Assembly: GCA_018336195.1 (NCBI GenBank)
Contig: JAGXQV010000147.1
Coordinates: forward strand, 1-62,457
Length of the DNA: 62,457 nucleotides
Reading direction: 5' to 3'
From: Sulfuricella sp.
Lineage (GTDB): Bacteria > Pseudomonadota > Gammaproteobacteria > Burkholderiales > Sulfuricellaceae
The notes under the pieces were generated by a model that was not told the origin of the DNA, searched no databases, and worked only from the letters and a program-made list of their open reading frames with translations. Below are positions 19,384-28,603 of this stretch, piece after piece (position 1 is the first letter of the stretch; every line of letters starts with the position of its first letter). Made by a program: the position numbers and the translations under genes.

Positions 19384-20439
19384 TCAGGAATAATCCGCCG
19401 GCAGGGAACCGACCGCCAAACCCGTCAAGGCCAGGCGTACCGCCGCATCGTCAAGTCGTTCGAAATCCTCGCGGTTGAAGGCGATGATGCCTCCCGCCAG
19501 TTCGTGCCAGGTAAAGCCGGAAGTCCATTCCGGCTGGGCATAGGTGCTCTGCTTGGCGCGCGGGAAGACGTACAGACGTCCGGGAACGTAAAGCAGGTTG
19601 TAGGGGGTTTCCAGGGCGTGGAGTTGCTCGATGGCGTTCCATGCCGCCTGCCTGTCGTCGAATGCCGCGCAGGCAACCGGGTAGGCAGCGCTACCGCCAT
19701 TGTGCCGCCACTGTGGCGCCATCACTGGAAAGCCCGCCGGTTTGAGAAACATCTGGAAATGCAGGTGGTTCACCGAAGCGAAGGCTCCCACCGAGTTGTA
19801 GCCGAAGCCCACCCCATCGAGAGTTTCCCCGAGTTGCTTGGTTGCCTCCCACAAATAGTCGTGGCTCTCCACGTAGAGAAACTGCGGCAGCCGCGCTTCC
19901 CGTTCTGGAACCAGCAGGCAGTGGGAATCGACGAAAGGATACTTGTTGTAATACAGGGTGGCGCGCCGTCCGGCCAGTTCGCCCGCCCAGAATGCCTCTT
20001 GCTGCATGAACCCCTTGTTGAAATGGAATGCCGCCTCGTCGAACGGCAGATAGATGCCGCTCGGCACCCGCGTGGTAATGCGCTTGGGGCGAAACGAGCG
20101 CAAATGGTTGAATTGCACCTCCCACGGCCCGGCCTGTCGGGTTTCCGTGGGCTTGAGGTGCTCCAGCCCGATGGCCAGGATTTTCAGGAACACCAGCAAG
20201 TCTTCTTCCACCTCGGCGATATTCCTGCCGCCCTCCAGGTCGGCCTGGAAACGCACGCGCAACTCGGCATGGAGCTTTCCCAGTTCCTTTGCCGTCGCGG
20301 CATGAACTGCCGGATCGAAAGAGGCATTGGCGCAAACCAGGATGAATTGCCCGAGCCTGCCGCCATGAAGCAATTCGGACAAACCGGAAACGAAAGCCTG
20401 CTTGAAAGCAGCGCTGGAGGAAAAAGGATGGGAAGTCAT
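19384..20439 (-). CDS. HIT-superfamily nucleotidyltransferase/phosphorylase-like protein
   Basis: 351 residues from ATG 20439, just past the cold-shock gene terminator. YNSVGAFASVNHLHFQMF carries the HxHx-type active-site strand of the galactose-1-phosphate uridylyltransferase / GDP-hexose phosphorylase branch, and YYNKYPFVDSHCLLVPERE is the matching upstream strand. The substrate is probably a nucleotide sugar or dinucleotide (family inference). The start lacks a clear RBS; an in-frame extension to 20520 would run through the terminator and is unlikely. Confidence 0.7.
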   Translation of the reverse strand: MTSHPFSSSAAFKQAFVSGLSELLHGGRLGQFILVCANASFDPAVHAATAKELGKLHAELRVRFQADLEGGRNIAEVEEDLLVFLKILAIGLEHLKPTETRQAGPWEVQFNHLRSFRPKRITTRVPSGIYLPFDEAAFHFNKGFMQQEAFWAGELAGRRATLYYNKYPFVDSHCLLVPEREARLPQFLYVESHDYLWEATKQLGETLDGVGFGYNSVGAFASVNHLHFQMFLKPAGFPVMAPQWRHNGGSAAYPVACAAFDDRQAAWNAIEQLHALETPYNLLYVPGRLYVFPRAKQSTYAQPEWTSGFTWHELAGGIIAFNREDFERLDDAAVRLALTGLAVGSLPADYS

Positions 20440-20457
20440 GGTGGGGAATATCTCATA

Positions 20458-20486
20458 AAAAAACCGGTCGCGAAGACCGGTTTTTT
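20458..20486 (-). terminator. Rho-independent terminator of the cold-shock gene
   Basis: GACCGG and CCGGTC pair around a 5-base loop and are flanked by A and T runs on both sides, so it can work in both directions. Confidence 0.85.
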
Positions 20487-20524
20487 CTACTGCATACAGC
20501 ATGCGGCCTTGCGGCCGCACCGCT

Positions 20525-20728
20525 TTAGGCGGCCTGAATGTTCGAAGCTTGCTTGCCCTTCGGGCCAGTCGTCACGTCGAAAGTCACGCGCTGATTTTCT
20601 TGCAGGGTCTTGAAACCGCTGCCTTGAATTGCGGAGAAGTGGGCGAACAGATCGTCACTGCCGTCATCCGGCTTGATGAATCCGAAACCTTTTGCATCAT
20701 TGAACCACTTAACAGTACCAGTTGCCAT
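20525..20728 (-). CDS. cspA: Cold-shock-like RNA chaperone
   Basis: 67 residues, a single cold-shock OB-fold. RNP1 is KGFGFIKP and RNP2 is DLFAHFSAI, and [12 protein letters not shown] is the family hallmark. It binds single-stranded RNA/DNA and melts secondary structure. A TAGGAAG RBS precedes the ATG. The long upstream non-coding stretch would allow a structured 5' UTR of the kind used for cold induction. The exact paralogue (cspA/cspE type) cannot be assigned. Confidence 0.93.
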   Translation of the reverse strand: MATGTVKWFNDAKGFGFIKPDDGSDDLFAHFSAIQGSGFKTLQENQRVTFDVTTGPKGKQASNIQAA

Positions 20729-21059
20729 TTGTAAATCTTCCTAAAATTTTAAGAGTAAATGAAGTTGGGCTAATGCCCGGTAATCTATCGAACCAAGGAA
20801 AAAAGGGACAACTAAGGTACCGCAATTCGAAGCTTGAATTCCACAGACGCCGCCTAGATTATCAGGAAACGTGGGAAAATCAAGCTTTCTTTCTGCCCGA
20901 ATGCCATTGCCTGCGCGGTTTTCGTCACAATGACGCGCCACCGCAACCGCCAAAACCCTGTAGACAGCCCGGAAATAGGCATACGACAAGGGAATTGGGC
21001 AACTTATTTTCCCTCTCCTTGGTAGAATAGTGCTTTCGGAATTATTTGAGGATCGCGTC
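20729..21059. other. Divergent intergenic region
   Basis: A 331-bp gap between the leftward cold-shock gene and the rightward DksA/TraR gene. It contains a GGGC-atta-GCCC hairpin in the probable cold-shock 5' UTR (about 20768-20780) and a TAGAAT -10-like box near 21023-21028 for the rightward gene. I see no coding region in it. Confidence 0.5.
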
Positions 21060-21455
21060 ATGACCACTTTGACCCCCAAGCAGATTCAGGAGCTCGAAGG
21101 GCAACTGAAAACCCGCCAAACCCAGTTGTTGGCGGAAATTCGCAACGAGTTGGCACAGTCCGGCGACCAGCATTACATCGACTTGTCCGGGCGCGTCACC
21201 GATCTGGGCGACGAGTCGGTAGCCGACATGCTGGCTGATCTGGAAGCCGCCCATCTGGACCGTCAGATCAACGACCTTCGCGACATCGAAACCGCCCTGG
21301 CACGCATCAAGGCCGGCGAATTCGGCCAATGCGCAGAGTGTGGCGACGAAGTTGCCTTCAACCGCCTGCAAGCCTACCCCACCGCTACGCGCTGCATTTT
21401 CTGCCAGGAAAAGCACGAGAAGGAATACGCCGGCGAAGGCCAGCACTCGCTGTAA
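21060..21455 (+). CDS. DksA/TraR-family zinc-finger protein
   Basis: 131 residues from ATG 21060 with GAGGA upstream. A coiled-coil-like N-terminus (about 1-85) precedes a four-Cys zinc finger, CAECGDEVAF to CIFCQEKHE (CxxC-17-CxxC). DksA-type proteins enter the RNA polymerase secondary channel and tune initiation with ppGpp. The tip DLGDES differs from the DxxDxA tip of classical DksA, so this is probably a DksA-like paralogue and not the main DksA. Confidence 0.85.
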   Translation: MTTLTPKQIQELEGQLKTRQTQLLAEIRNELAQSGDQHYIDLSGRVTDLGDESVADMLADLEAAHLDRQINDLRDIETALARIKAGEFGQCAECGDEVAFNRLQAYPTATRCIFCQEKHEKEYAGEGQHSL

Positions 21456-21499
21456 TCACCAGGTCGGACCAAGGTCCGGCCGTCACTCCCGTACCCTCC

Positions 21500-23407
21500 A
21501 TGCCCCTCATCACTCTCGACAAAATTTCTCTCGCCTTCGGCCACGTTCCCCTCCTCGACCACGCCGATTTCCAACTCGACAGCGGCGAGCGCGTCGGGCT
21601 GATCGGGCGCAACGGCGCGGGCAAATCCAGCCTGCTCAAAATCATCGCCGGCCACACCAAGGCCGACGACGGCCTGGTCTGGCATGCGCCCGGCCTCAAA
21701 CTCGGCTATGTGCCTCAGGAACCGGCACTGAATTCCCAGCACACGGTCTTCGAAGCAGTTGCCGAGGGTCTCGGCGGATTGAGTCAGTTGCTGCTGGATT
21801 ACCATGAAGTTTCCCACGCCATGGGCGAGGCGGATGCCGATACCGATGCCCTGCTCGACCGGATGCAAGCCCTGCAGCACGATCTGGAGGCGCAAAACGG
21901 CTGGAGCGCGCAGGCGCGGGTGGAAACCGTGATGAGCCGCCTGACCTTGCCGGAAGACCTGAAAGTCGCCGAACTCTCGGGCGGCTGGAAAAAACGCGTG
22001 GCGCTGGCCCGCGCCCTGGTCGCCGAACCGGATGTGCTGGTACTCGACGAGCCGACCAACCACCTCGACTTTGCCGCCATCGAATGGCTGGAAACCCTGC
22101 TCAAAGATTTCTCCGGCGCGGTGCTGTTCATCACTCACGACCGGCGCTTTCTCGACAACGTCGCCACCCGCATCGTCGAACTAGACCGCGGCCTGCTTGC
22201 CAGCTTTCCCGGCAACTTCACCACCTACCAGGTACGCAAGGCCGAAATGCTGGCGGCGGAAGCCATCCAGGATGCCAAATTCGACAAGTTCCTGGCCCAG
22301 GAAGAAGTCTGGATCCGCAAGGGCGTCGAAGCGCGCCGCACCCGTAACGAAGGCCGGGTACGTCGCCTCGAACAACTGCGCCGCGAGCGCGTCGCGCGCC
22401 GCGAGCAACTCGGCACGGTGGCACTCAACATCGACGGGGGAGAACGCTCCGGCAAGCTGGTCGCGGAATTGGAAAACGTCAACAAGGCTTACGGCGCCAA
22501 AACCATCGTCCGCGATTTCTCGGCACGCATCCAGCGCGGCGACAAAATCGGCCTGCTCGGCCCCAACGGCGCGGGCAAAACCACCCTACTCAAGCTGATC
22601 CTCGGCGAAATCGCCGCCGACAGCGGCACGGTACGCCAGGGCACCAAACTCGCCGTGGCCTATTTCGACCAGTTGCGCGAGCAGTTGAACGAAGAAGCCA
22701 CGCTCGCCGACACCATCAGCCAGGGCAGCGATTTCATCGAAATCGGCGGCGAGAAAAAACACGTCATCAGCTACCTCGGCGATTTCCTGTTTCCCCCGCA
22801 GCGTGCCCGCGCCAAGGTGAAATCGCTATCCGGCGGCGAGCGCAACCGCCTGCTCCTGGCGCGCCTTTTCACCCGCCCCGCCAACGTACTGGTACTCGAC
22901 GAGCCGACCAACGACCTCGATATCGAAACCCTGGAACTGCTGGAGGAACTGCTGCTCGATTATTCCGGCACCTTGTTCCTGGTCAGCCATGACCGGGCCT
23001 TTCTCGACAACGTGGTGACTTCGGTGGTCGCCTTCGAGGGCGATGGGCGCTGGCAGGAATACTCCGGCGGCTACCAGGACTGGGTACGCAGCCGCGCACG
23101 AGTCGCGACCAAGCCCGAGAAAGTCGAAGCGCCCAAAGCCAAGGCGGTGCAGCCGGAAAAACCGGTGCAGAAGGCCAAGCTTTCCTTCAAGGAAAACCGT
23201 GAACTGGAAACCCTGCCGGGACAGATCGAAGCGCTGGAAAAGGAGCAGAAGGAAATCGGCACCAAACTCGCCGACGGCGAACTCTACCGCACCAATCCCG
23301 ACGAGGTAAAACGCCTGCAAGCACGCTACGACGCCATCGACGAACTACTGTTGAGCAGTCTGGGGCGCTGGGAAGAACTCGAAGCCAAGCTGAAGGGCGC
23401 GGGGTGA
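21500..23407 (+). CDS. uup: ABC-F ATPase Uup
   Basis: 635 residues, the length of E. coli Uup. Two ABC domains are present: Walker A GRNGAGKSS and GPNGAGKTT, signatures LSGGWKKRV and LSGGERNRL, and two Walker B LDEPTN motifs. There is no membrane domain. A C-terminal coiled coil (about 560-635) binds branched DNA in Uup, and ABC-F proteins also act on ribosomes. ATG 21500 is at the natural family start; there is no good RBS, and the in-frame upstream extension lies inside dksA-like coding sequence. Confidence 0.93.
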   Translation: MPLITLDKISLAFGHVPLLDHADFQLDSGERVGLIGRNGAGKSSLLKIIAGHTKADDGLVWHAPGLKLGYVPQEPALNSQHTVFEAVAEGLGGLSQLLLDYHEVSHAMGEADADTDALLDRMQALQHDLEAQNGWSAQARVETVMSRLTLPEDLKVAELSGGWKKRVALARALVAEPDVLVLDEPTNHLDFAAIEWLETLLKDFSGAVLFITHDRRFLDNVATRIVELDRGLLASFPGNFTTYQVRKAEMLAAEAIQDAKFDKFLAQEEVWIRKGVEARRTRNEGRVRRLEQLRRERVARREQLGTVALNIDGGERSGKLVAELENVNKAYGAKTIVRDFSARIQRGDKIGLLGPNGAGKTTLLKLILGEIAADSGTVRQGTKLAVAYFDQLREQLNEEATLADTISQGSDFIEIGGEKKHVISYLGDFLFPPQRARAKVKSLSGGERNRLLLARLFTRPANVLVLDEPTNDLDIETLELLEELLLDYSGTLFLVSHDRAFLDNVVTSVVAFEGDGRWQEYSGGYQDWVRSRARVATKPEKVEAPKAKAVQPEKPVQKAKLSFKENRELETLPGQIEALEKEQKEIGTKLADGELYRTNPDEVKRLQARYDAIDELLLSSLGRWEELEAKLKGAG

Positions 23408-24624
23408 TATCCGCCCGGCTCCCGCTTTTGTTTATTCTCGCCTGGAACACCGCACTCCAGGCCGCCGCTTATCCTCCCTTGCAGCCCTATCTTGACGTCA
23501 CCCCCAGCGGAAGCACCCTGCGCCCCCCTCCGGGCATCTATGCCGGCCCGGTTACGATCAGCAAGCCTCTCACCCTCGACGGCGCCGGCAAGGTGACCGT
23601 GGACGCCGGCGGCAGCGGCTCGGTACTGTTCGTTGCCACCGACGGCGCCACGGTACGCGGCCTGACTCTCCGCAACACCGGCCAGTCCCACGACCAAGTG
23701 GACGCCGCCATCACTATCAGCGGCAACGACAACCGGATCGAAGATAACGTCATCGACAACGCGCTGTTCGGCATCCACCTCCGGCAAGCCAACCGCAACC
23801 TGGTGAAGCACAACCGCATCCGCTCCAAAACAGCGGAAGCCTCGCTACGCGGCGACGGCATTCGCCTCTGGAACAGCGTCGAGAACCGCATCGAGGACAA
23901 CGACATCGACGGCATCCGCGACCTAACCGTAATGAATTCGCCGCGCAACCGCTTCACCGGCAATACCATCCGCCACGCCCGCTACTCCATGCAACTGGTG
24001 TTCTCGCCGCACTGCGTCATCGAGGGCAATACCCTGTCCGACAGCATCACCGGCATCGTCATCATCAACTCGGACAACGTGACCGTGCGGCGCAACCGCA
24101 TCATGCACCTGATGGAAACCAGCAGCTCGGGGATCGCCGTCAAGCGTAGCGGCGAAGCACTGGTGGAAGACAATGAAATTGTCCACTGCGCCGTCGGCAT
24201 CCTCGCGGATTCGCCGATCAATCCCGATGAAAAGCTGGTCCTGAAAAACAACCGCCTCGCCCACAACACCACCGGCATGCAGTTCTACGGCGAGCGCGGC
24301 GGTCACCAGATCCACGGCAACAGTTTCGAGAAAAACCTCACCCAGGTGGTCGTCTTCGGCGCCGGCAACGCCCTCGACAACGACTGGCTCGGCAACTACT
24401 GGGACGATTACGAAGGTTTCGACACCGACCACAACGGCATCGGCGACAAACCCTACGAACTCTACGCCTACGCCGACCGCATCTGGATGGAGCAACCCAA
24501 GGCCCGCTTTTTCCGTAACGCCCCGGCACTCGAACTGCTGGATTTCCTCGAACGCCTCGCGCCCTTCTCCGCTCCCGACATGCTGCTGCGCGACCCGGCA
24601 CCACGCTTCAACAAGCCAAAATAG
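23404..24624 (+). CDS. nosD: NosD-like periplasmic beta-helix protein
   Basis: 406 residues with a GTG start overlapping the uup stop (GTGA). A signal peptide (MISARLPLLFILAWNTALQA) is followed by tandem right-handed beta-helix repeats (VEDNEIVHCAVGIL, NRIEDNVIDNALFGIHL). NLTQVVVFG and WLGNYWDDYEGFDTDHNGIGD match the NosD C-terminus. NosD helps build the copper centres of nitrous-oxide reductase with NosF and NosY. No nosZ, nosF, nosY or nosL is nearby, so its job here is uncertain; CASH-domain relatives exist with other roles. Confidence 0.8.
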   Translation: MISARLPLLFILAWNTALQAAAYPPLQPYLDVTPSGSTLRPPPGIYAGPVTISKPLTLDGAGKVTVDAGGSGSVLFVATDGATVRGLTLRNTGQSHDQVDAAITISGNDNRIEDNVIDNALFGIHLRQANRNLVKHNRIRSKTAEASLRGDGIRLWNSVENRIEDNDIDGIRDLTVMNSPRNRFTGNTIRHARYSMQLVFSPHCVIEGNTLSDSITGIVIINSDNVTVRRNRIMHLMETSSSGIAVKRSGEALVEDNEIVHCAVGILADSPINPDEKLVLKNNRLAHNTTGMQFYGERGGHQIHGNSFEKNLTQVVVFGAGNALDNDWLGNYWDDYEGFDTDHNGIGDKPYELYAYADRIWMEQPKARFFRNAPALELLDFLERLAPFSAPDMLLRDPAPRFNKPK

Positions 24625-24666
24625 CCCGTGCTACGGGATCCGCAGCCCCCTTCCTGCTGGCATCTC

Positions 24667-24693
24667 TCAAACATTGGTCGATTCAACCGATAA
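24667..24693 (+). promoter_or_regulatory. Candidate FliA (sigma28) promoter
   Basis: TCAA, a 15-base spacer, then ACCGATAA closely resembles the flagellar consensus TAAA-N15-GCCGATAA. It lies 108 bp before the fliD-like ATG in the right orientation. Confidence 0.45.
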
Positions 24694-24801
24694 AAGAGTT
24701 ATTCCCACAGCGATATTCCGCGCGAAGCTTGAGGAAAATGAATAATTTCAGGCATTTTGGTCTAAAATACGGGTAGGGAAAATAGTACCGGGAGACGCAC
24801 C

Positions 24802-26088
24802 ATGGATTTGAAAGATGCAGCACTCAACCTGAAACTGGTCAGTGCCGGCCTGCCAGCGCAAGCAGTATCATCCAGCAATGTCACAGCCCCTCCGCCGGCA
24901 TCCGATCCGTATGCACCGGCGGCGAGTAGTTTGGTGCAACTCTCGGGTTATGGGCGAGCGCTGTCGGCGGTTTCGCAGTTTTCCAACGCTTTGCAAGCCC
25001 CCCCCACCTCGACTACTACCAGCATCAGTTCAGCCCCCGGCGTAGCAACCACCTCCTCGACAGCCGAGGCAACCAGCGGGACTACTTATGCGGTCAACGT
25101 CGCCCAGATCGCCCAGGCACAACAGATGTCCAGTGCCTATTTCGGTGACGCCAGCGCGAGCTATTTCACGCCCGGCAGTTTCACTATTCAGTCAGGCTCC
25201 ACCAGCACCTCGATTAACGTCACCACTGGTTCGTTGAACGGCATTGTTTCCGCCGTCAACAGCGCCAATGCGGGAGTGACGGCTGCCGTTCAATCAGACA
25301 GCTTCGGGTTCAAGCTGGTACTGACCGGCAAGCAGACCGGCGCCACCAACACCATGTCCATCAGCGCCGCAGCCGGCGACCCATTCGGCTGGAGCAAGAA
25401 TCTAGGGACGCTGGGACTGAGCCAGAGCCAGGCGGCGTCAGACGCGAGCTACACCATCGACGGTACAGCGGGAACCAGCACCAGCAATCAGAACATCGCA
25501 GTCGGCACGGGTGTCACCATGAGTTTGGTCGGCACCGGCGCCACCCAAATTACCGTTGCGCCGAATTACCAAAGCGCTCTCGCCAACGCCCAAAACCTGA
25601 TATCGCAATACAACGTGTTGCGGGGCAACGTCAACCAATTGACCGCTGCCGGCGGGCAACTGGTTGGCGATACGACGGCAAGCCAGCTTTCCGCCGACCT
25701 ATACAATACTGCTCAAAATACCGTCGCCAATCCTGGCTCGACCCTAACCACCTTGGCGCAGGTCGGCATAACGACGGCCTCGGAAAGCAGCGCCATTGCG
25801 CTCAATAGCAGTACCTTCCAGGCCGCCTACAACAGCGACCCGCTAGGGACTTATGCCCTGCTCAACAATATCCGCCAAAGCTTCACTACCCTGACCCAAA
25901 ACTACGGCGGTTCCAGTGGAACACTTCAGACGCAAAGCAACACCGTCATGACCAACATTCTGCAAGGTATCCAGAGCGTTCTGGCCAGTTCGGGAGTATC
26001 CCAATCTACGGGTATTGGAATTTATCAGAATGAGATGCTATACAACTCGGTGCAGTCGCAATATTCGGGAATTTCGTTGTTTGTTTAG
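24802..26088 (+). CDS. fliD: FliD-like flagellar filament cap protein
   Basis: 428 residues, Ser/Thr/Gln/Ala-rich and without Cys. TYAVNVAQIAQAQQMSSAYF resembles the FliD N-terminal coiled-coil start, and the region around 270-420 (ALANAQNLISQYNVLRGNVN to YNSVQSQYSGISLFV) resembles FliD_C. FliD caps the flagellar filament and folds exported flagellin. No other flagellar genes are in the window, and the candidate FliA promoter upstream supports a flagellar role. It could be an accessory cap or related exported adhesin. Confidence 0.7.
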   Translation: MDLKDAALNLKLVSAGLPAQAVSSSNVTAPPPASDPYAPAASSLVQLSGYGRALSAVSQFSNALQAPPTSTTTSISSAPGVATTSSTAEATSGTTYAVNVAQIAQAQQMSSAYFGDASASYFTPGSFTIQSGSTSTSINVTTGSLNGIVSAVNSANAGVTAAVQSDSFGFKLVLTGKQTGATNTMSISAAAGDPFGWSKNLGTLGLSQSQAASDASYTIDGTAGTSTSNQNIAVGTGVTMSLVGTGATQITVAPNYQSALANAQNLISQYNVLRGNVNQLTAAGGQLVGDTTASQLSADLYNTAQNTVANPGSTLTTLAQVGITTASESSAIALNSSTFQAAYNSDPLGTYALLNNIRQSFTTLTQNYGGSSGTLQTQSNTVMTNILQGIQSVLASSGVSQSTGIGIYQNEMLYNSVQSQYSGISLFV

Positions 26089-26153
26089 AAGCGCATGCAT
26101 GGTGGTCATGCCTGGCCAAGTTGCGCCGGCCAACCCGCTGAAAGTTGAAACAA

Positions 26154-26185
26154 AAAAGCCCGGAGCTTTGCGCTTCCGGGCTTTT
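26154..26185. terminator. Bidirectional terminator
   Basis: AAAAGCCCGGA pairs with TCCGGGCTTTT around a 10-base loop. It serves the rightward fliD-like gene and the leftward CZB gene. Confidence 0.8.
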
Positions 26186-26203
26186 CCATTATAACAACCT
26201 GAT

Positions 26204-26551
26204 TTATTTTGCTTCTTTTTTCAGCTCCATGATCGCCGTCACGGTTTCCTTGGATGCGGAAGCGAACGCCCCGGCCAGCATCGATTTGGCTCCCGTCTTG
26301 TCGCCGCCTTCGACCTTTTTGATCACGTCCGCCGCGCAACGGTGGAAATTGGCATGTTTGGATACCAGATCCTTGTAATGCGCCTTGGAGTTAAATTTTG
26401 CACCGTCACCATAAATCCATTTCCCCAGGTCACACAGATTATCCTTGCAGACCGTATCGCTCTTGAGTTGCTCCGTGCTGGTGCCATCGATAAATTGGGT
26501 CAAACGGACTTTCCATTTGATGTGTGCCGCAATCGCGTCATCGAAATTCAT
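26204..26551 (-). CDS. Stand-alone CZB zinc-sensing domain protein
   Basis: 115 residues from ATG 26551 (AGAGGAG RBS). It is a chemoreceptor zinc-binding domain without a receptor: His10 in AAHIKWK, Cys in NLCDLGKWIYG, and His pairs in KAHYKDL and KHANFHRC match the HCHH zinc site. CZB domains in receptors and cyclases sense zinc or HOCl. It lies 46 bp downstream of the chemoreceptor gene and is probably its operon partner, acting in trans as a soluble sensor or zinc buffer (inference). Confidence 0.85.
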   Translation of the reverse strand: MNFDDAIAAHIKWKVRLTQFIDGTSTEQLKSDTVCKDNLCDLGKWIYGDGAKFNSKAHYKDLVSKHANFHRCAADVIKKVEGGDKTGAKSMLAGAFASASKETVTAIMELKKEAK

Positions 26552-26597
26552 GCAGGTCTCCTCTATTATCAAAAAACAATTTTAACTACACAAAAAA

Positions 26598-28217
26598 TCA
26601 AGTCTTGAAACGCCCCACTACATTTTGCATGTTTATCGCCAACTCTTCCAGTAACCGGATGGTATTCGCGGTTTCCTGGAAGGATTGGCTGTTTTCTTCT
26701 GAAAGTTTAGCGATGCTTTCCACCTTGTGGGCATTCTCCGCATTGGCCTGACTTTGTTCCTTGAGGGAAACCGAAATTTCGCTGACCGCCTCGACCACCT
26801 GCTGAACGCCGGATTTAATCTGATTGATCGCCTCCCCCGCCTGGTGAGCCAGGGAAGTACCCTCGTTAACCCGTTCCACCCCTGAAACCATGCTGTTGAT
26901 CGCCGCCTTGGTACCGCTCTGGATTTTGCCGATCATCGAGGCAATTTCCTGGGTCGAGTTGGCGGTGCGTTCCGCCAGCTTGCGCACTTCATCGGCCACC
27001 ACCGCGAAGCCCCGCCCCTGTTCGCCGGCCCGAGCAGCTTCGATGGCGGCATTCAAGGCGAGCAGGTTGGTCTGGTCGGCAATTTCCTTGATCACGTTGA
27101 CGATAGCGGAAATTTGGTCGGACTGCTTACCGAGTTCCTGGAGGATTTGCGACGAATCGCTCACTGCCTCGGTAATCTGGCTCATTTCGGCAGCCGCCTT
27201 GTGGATCACCTCGCTGCCATGGGTAGAGAGTTCGCTCGACTGGGTGGAAATTTCCTGGACATGTTCGGCCTGACTCGCCACGCCATCGATATTGTAGGTC
27301 ATTATTTCCACCTGAGCCGCCATGGAATAAGCTTCCGAGCTTTGGACCTGGGAGTTGGCGGCGACTTGGGCAGAAACTTCGGCCAAGCTGTTGGTGGTGG
27401 TCAAGACGCGCTCTGCGCTTTCCTTGACTTCGCAGATAATGGATTGCAGCTTGTCCATGAAGATATTGAAGACTCGCGATACCTCACTGATTTCGTCGTG
27501 ACCTTCGACTTTGAGACGGCGCGTCAGGTCGCCTTCGCCTTCAGCAATGTCTCTCAACCCGGCGGATACATAATCGAGAGGACTCGTCACGGAGCGAGTG
27601 ATAAACACGTAAACGAATAGAATCACCGGAATCAGCAAGCCCAGCGCAACCAGGATGATCTGGTAGCTGAAGCTGCGCACCGTGGCATTTACCTTGTCCA
27701 GCGAGATGCGCATACTTACCGCGCCGAGCATCGTTCCTTCGGGAACCGTATGGCAGGTCAGGCAATCCTTGCCCAAATAGTTTTTCAGGGCAGGAACGGG
27801 GATCACCGCACGCAGGCTTTCTCCTTTGCCGTCGTTGACCACCTGAAAATAGGACTTGCCGGTTTGCATGACCTGCTGTTCGACGGCGTCGGTCTGGGTT
27901 TCACCAGGCTCGCCAGAGCCAAAAACCTTGGAGACGTTTTCGCCGCGGATCACCCGCAACTCGCGAACATCTTCGGATTGGCGGATCTGGTCGAGATACA
28001 CGGCACGCTGGGCGATCGTACCGGTAATCATCATGCCGGTGAGACCGGCCATGGTCATGCGATGGACGCTTTGAGAAAAATCGCGTGCTTGTTCGATAGC
28101 AGTGCTTCGCTGTTCATTGGTCGCCCACAAGATCATCCCCGACCAAGCCAGCGCCAGAATAAGGGTAATACCGACGACCAAACGCACCCAGATTTTCAGG
28201 TCGCGTATTTTTTTCAT
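26598..28217 (-). CDS. Methyl-accepting chemotaxis protein with periplasmic CxxCH haem motif
   Basis: 539 residues from ATG 28217 (GGAG RBS). TM1 spans about 10-32, a periplasmic sensor about 33-170 holds CLTCH (C152, C155, H156), the c-type haem attachment motif, and TM2 lies about 180-205. A HAMP domain and the methyl-accepting coiled coil follow, with the hairpin tip near [21 protein letters not shown] covalent haem there would sense redox state or a gas such as O2 or NO. The gene is followed by the CZB gene in the same operon. The C-terminus has no CheR-binding pentapeptide. Confidence 0.9.
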   Translation of the reverse strand: MKKIRDLKIWVRLVVGITLILALAWSGMILWATNEQRSTAIEQARDFSQSVHRMTMAGLTGMMITGTIAQRAVYLDQIRQSEDVRELRVIRGENVSKVFGSGEPGETQTDAVEQQVMQTGKSYFQVVNDGKGESLRAVIPVPALKNYLGKDCLTCHTVPEGTMLGAVSMRISLDKVNATVRSFSYQIILVALGLLIPVILFVYVFITRSVTSPLDYVSAGLRDIAEGEGDLTRRLKVEGHDEISEVSRVFNIFMDKLQSIICEVKESAERVLTTTNSLAEVSAQVAANSQVQSSEAYSMAAQVEIMTYNIDGVASQAEHVQEISTQSSELSTHGSEVIHKAAAEMSQITEAVSDSSQILQELGKQSDQISAIVNVIKEIADQTNLLALNAAIEAARAGEQGRGFAVVADEVRKLAERTANSTQEIASMIGKIQSGTKAAINSMVSGVERVNEGTSLAHQAGEAINQIKSGVQQVVEAVSEISVSLKEQSQANAENAHKVESIAKLSEENSQSFQETANTIRLLEELAINMQNVVGRFKT

Positions 28218-28431
28218 CTCCGTCCACCTCTTTTTCTTGGTTCTTGGTGACCACTCGGGACTATAACGAGTCCTTTTCCTGACTCTTTTCCACTGCAAAG
28301 GGAATATTAGGCCAATCATGGAAAAAAAAAAGCTATTTCATGGAAAATCCGCGTTTTTTTTTGCCTGGCGCAACAACCTGTACCCACCCCCATTCTTAGA
28401 TATCACGGCCAATGATACAATTGCGAATTCA

Positions 28432-28507
28432 GCCCCGGTAGCTCAGTGGATAGAGCAACCCCCTCCTAAGGGGTAGGTCGGACGTTCGATTCGTCTTCGG
28501 GGCGCCA
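28432..28507 (+). tRNA. tRNA-Arg (anticodon CCT)
   Basis: 76 nt with an acceptor stem GCCCCGG/TCGGGGC, D arm GCTCAGTGGATAGAGC, anticodon loop CTCCTAA, T loop TTCGATT and an encoded CCA end. The anticodon CCT reads AGG. Confidence 0.95.
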
Positions 28508-28603
28508 AACTCAACCAAAATTAGAATAATCATTGCCAGGCCGCTCCCCCTGTTGCGTCCACGCCTGGAACGCCAGAAAGATCGGAAAATGGAGATTTCA
28601 AGC

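Noticed and set aside
19263..19478. 71-codon plus-strand frame after the two-CW gene
   Set aside because: Overlaps the end of the HIT-like gene and has no motif or RBS; the gap 19226-19383 otherwise appears empty.
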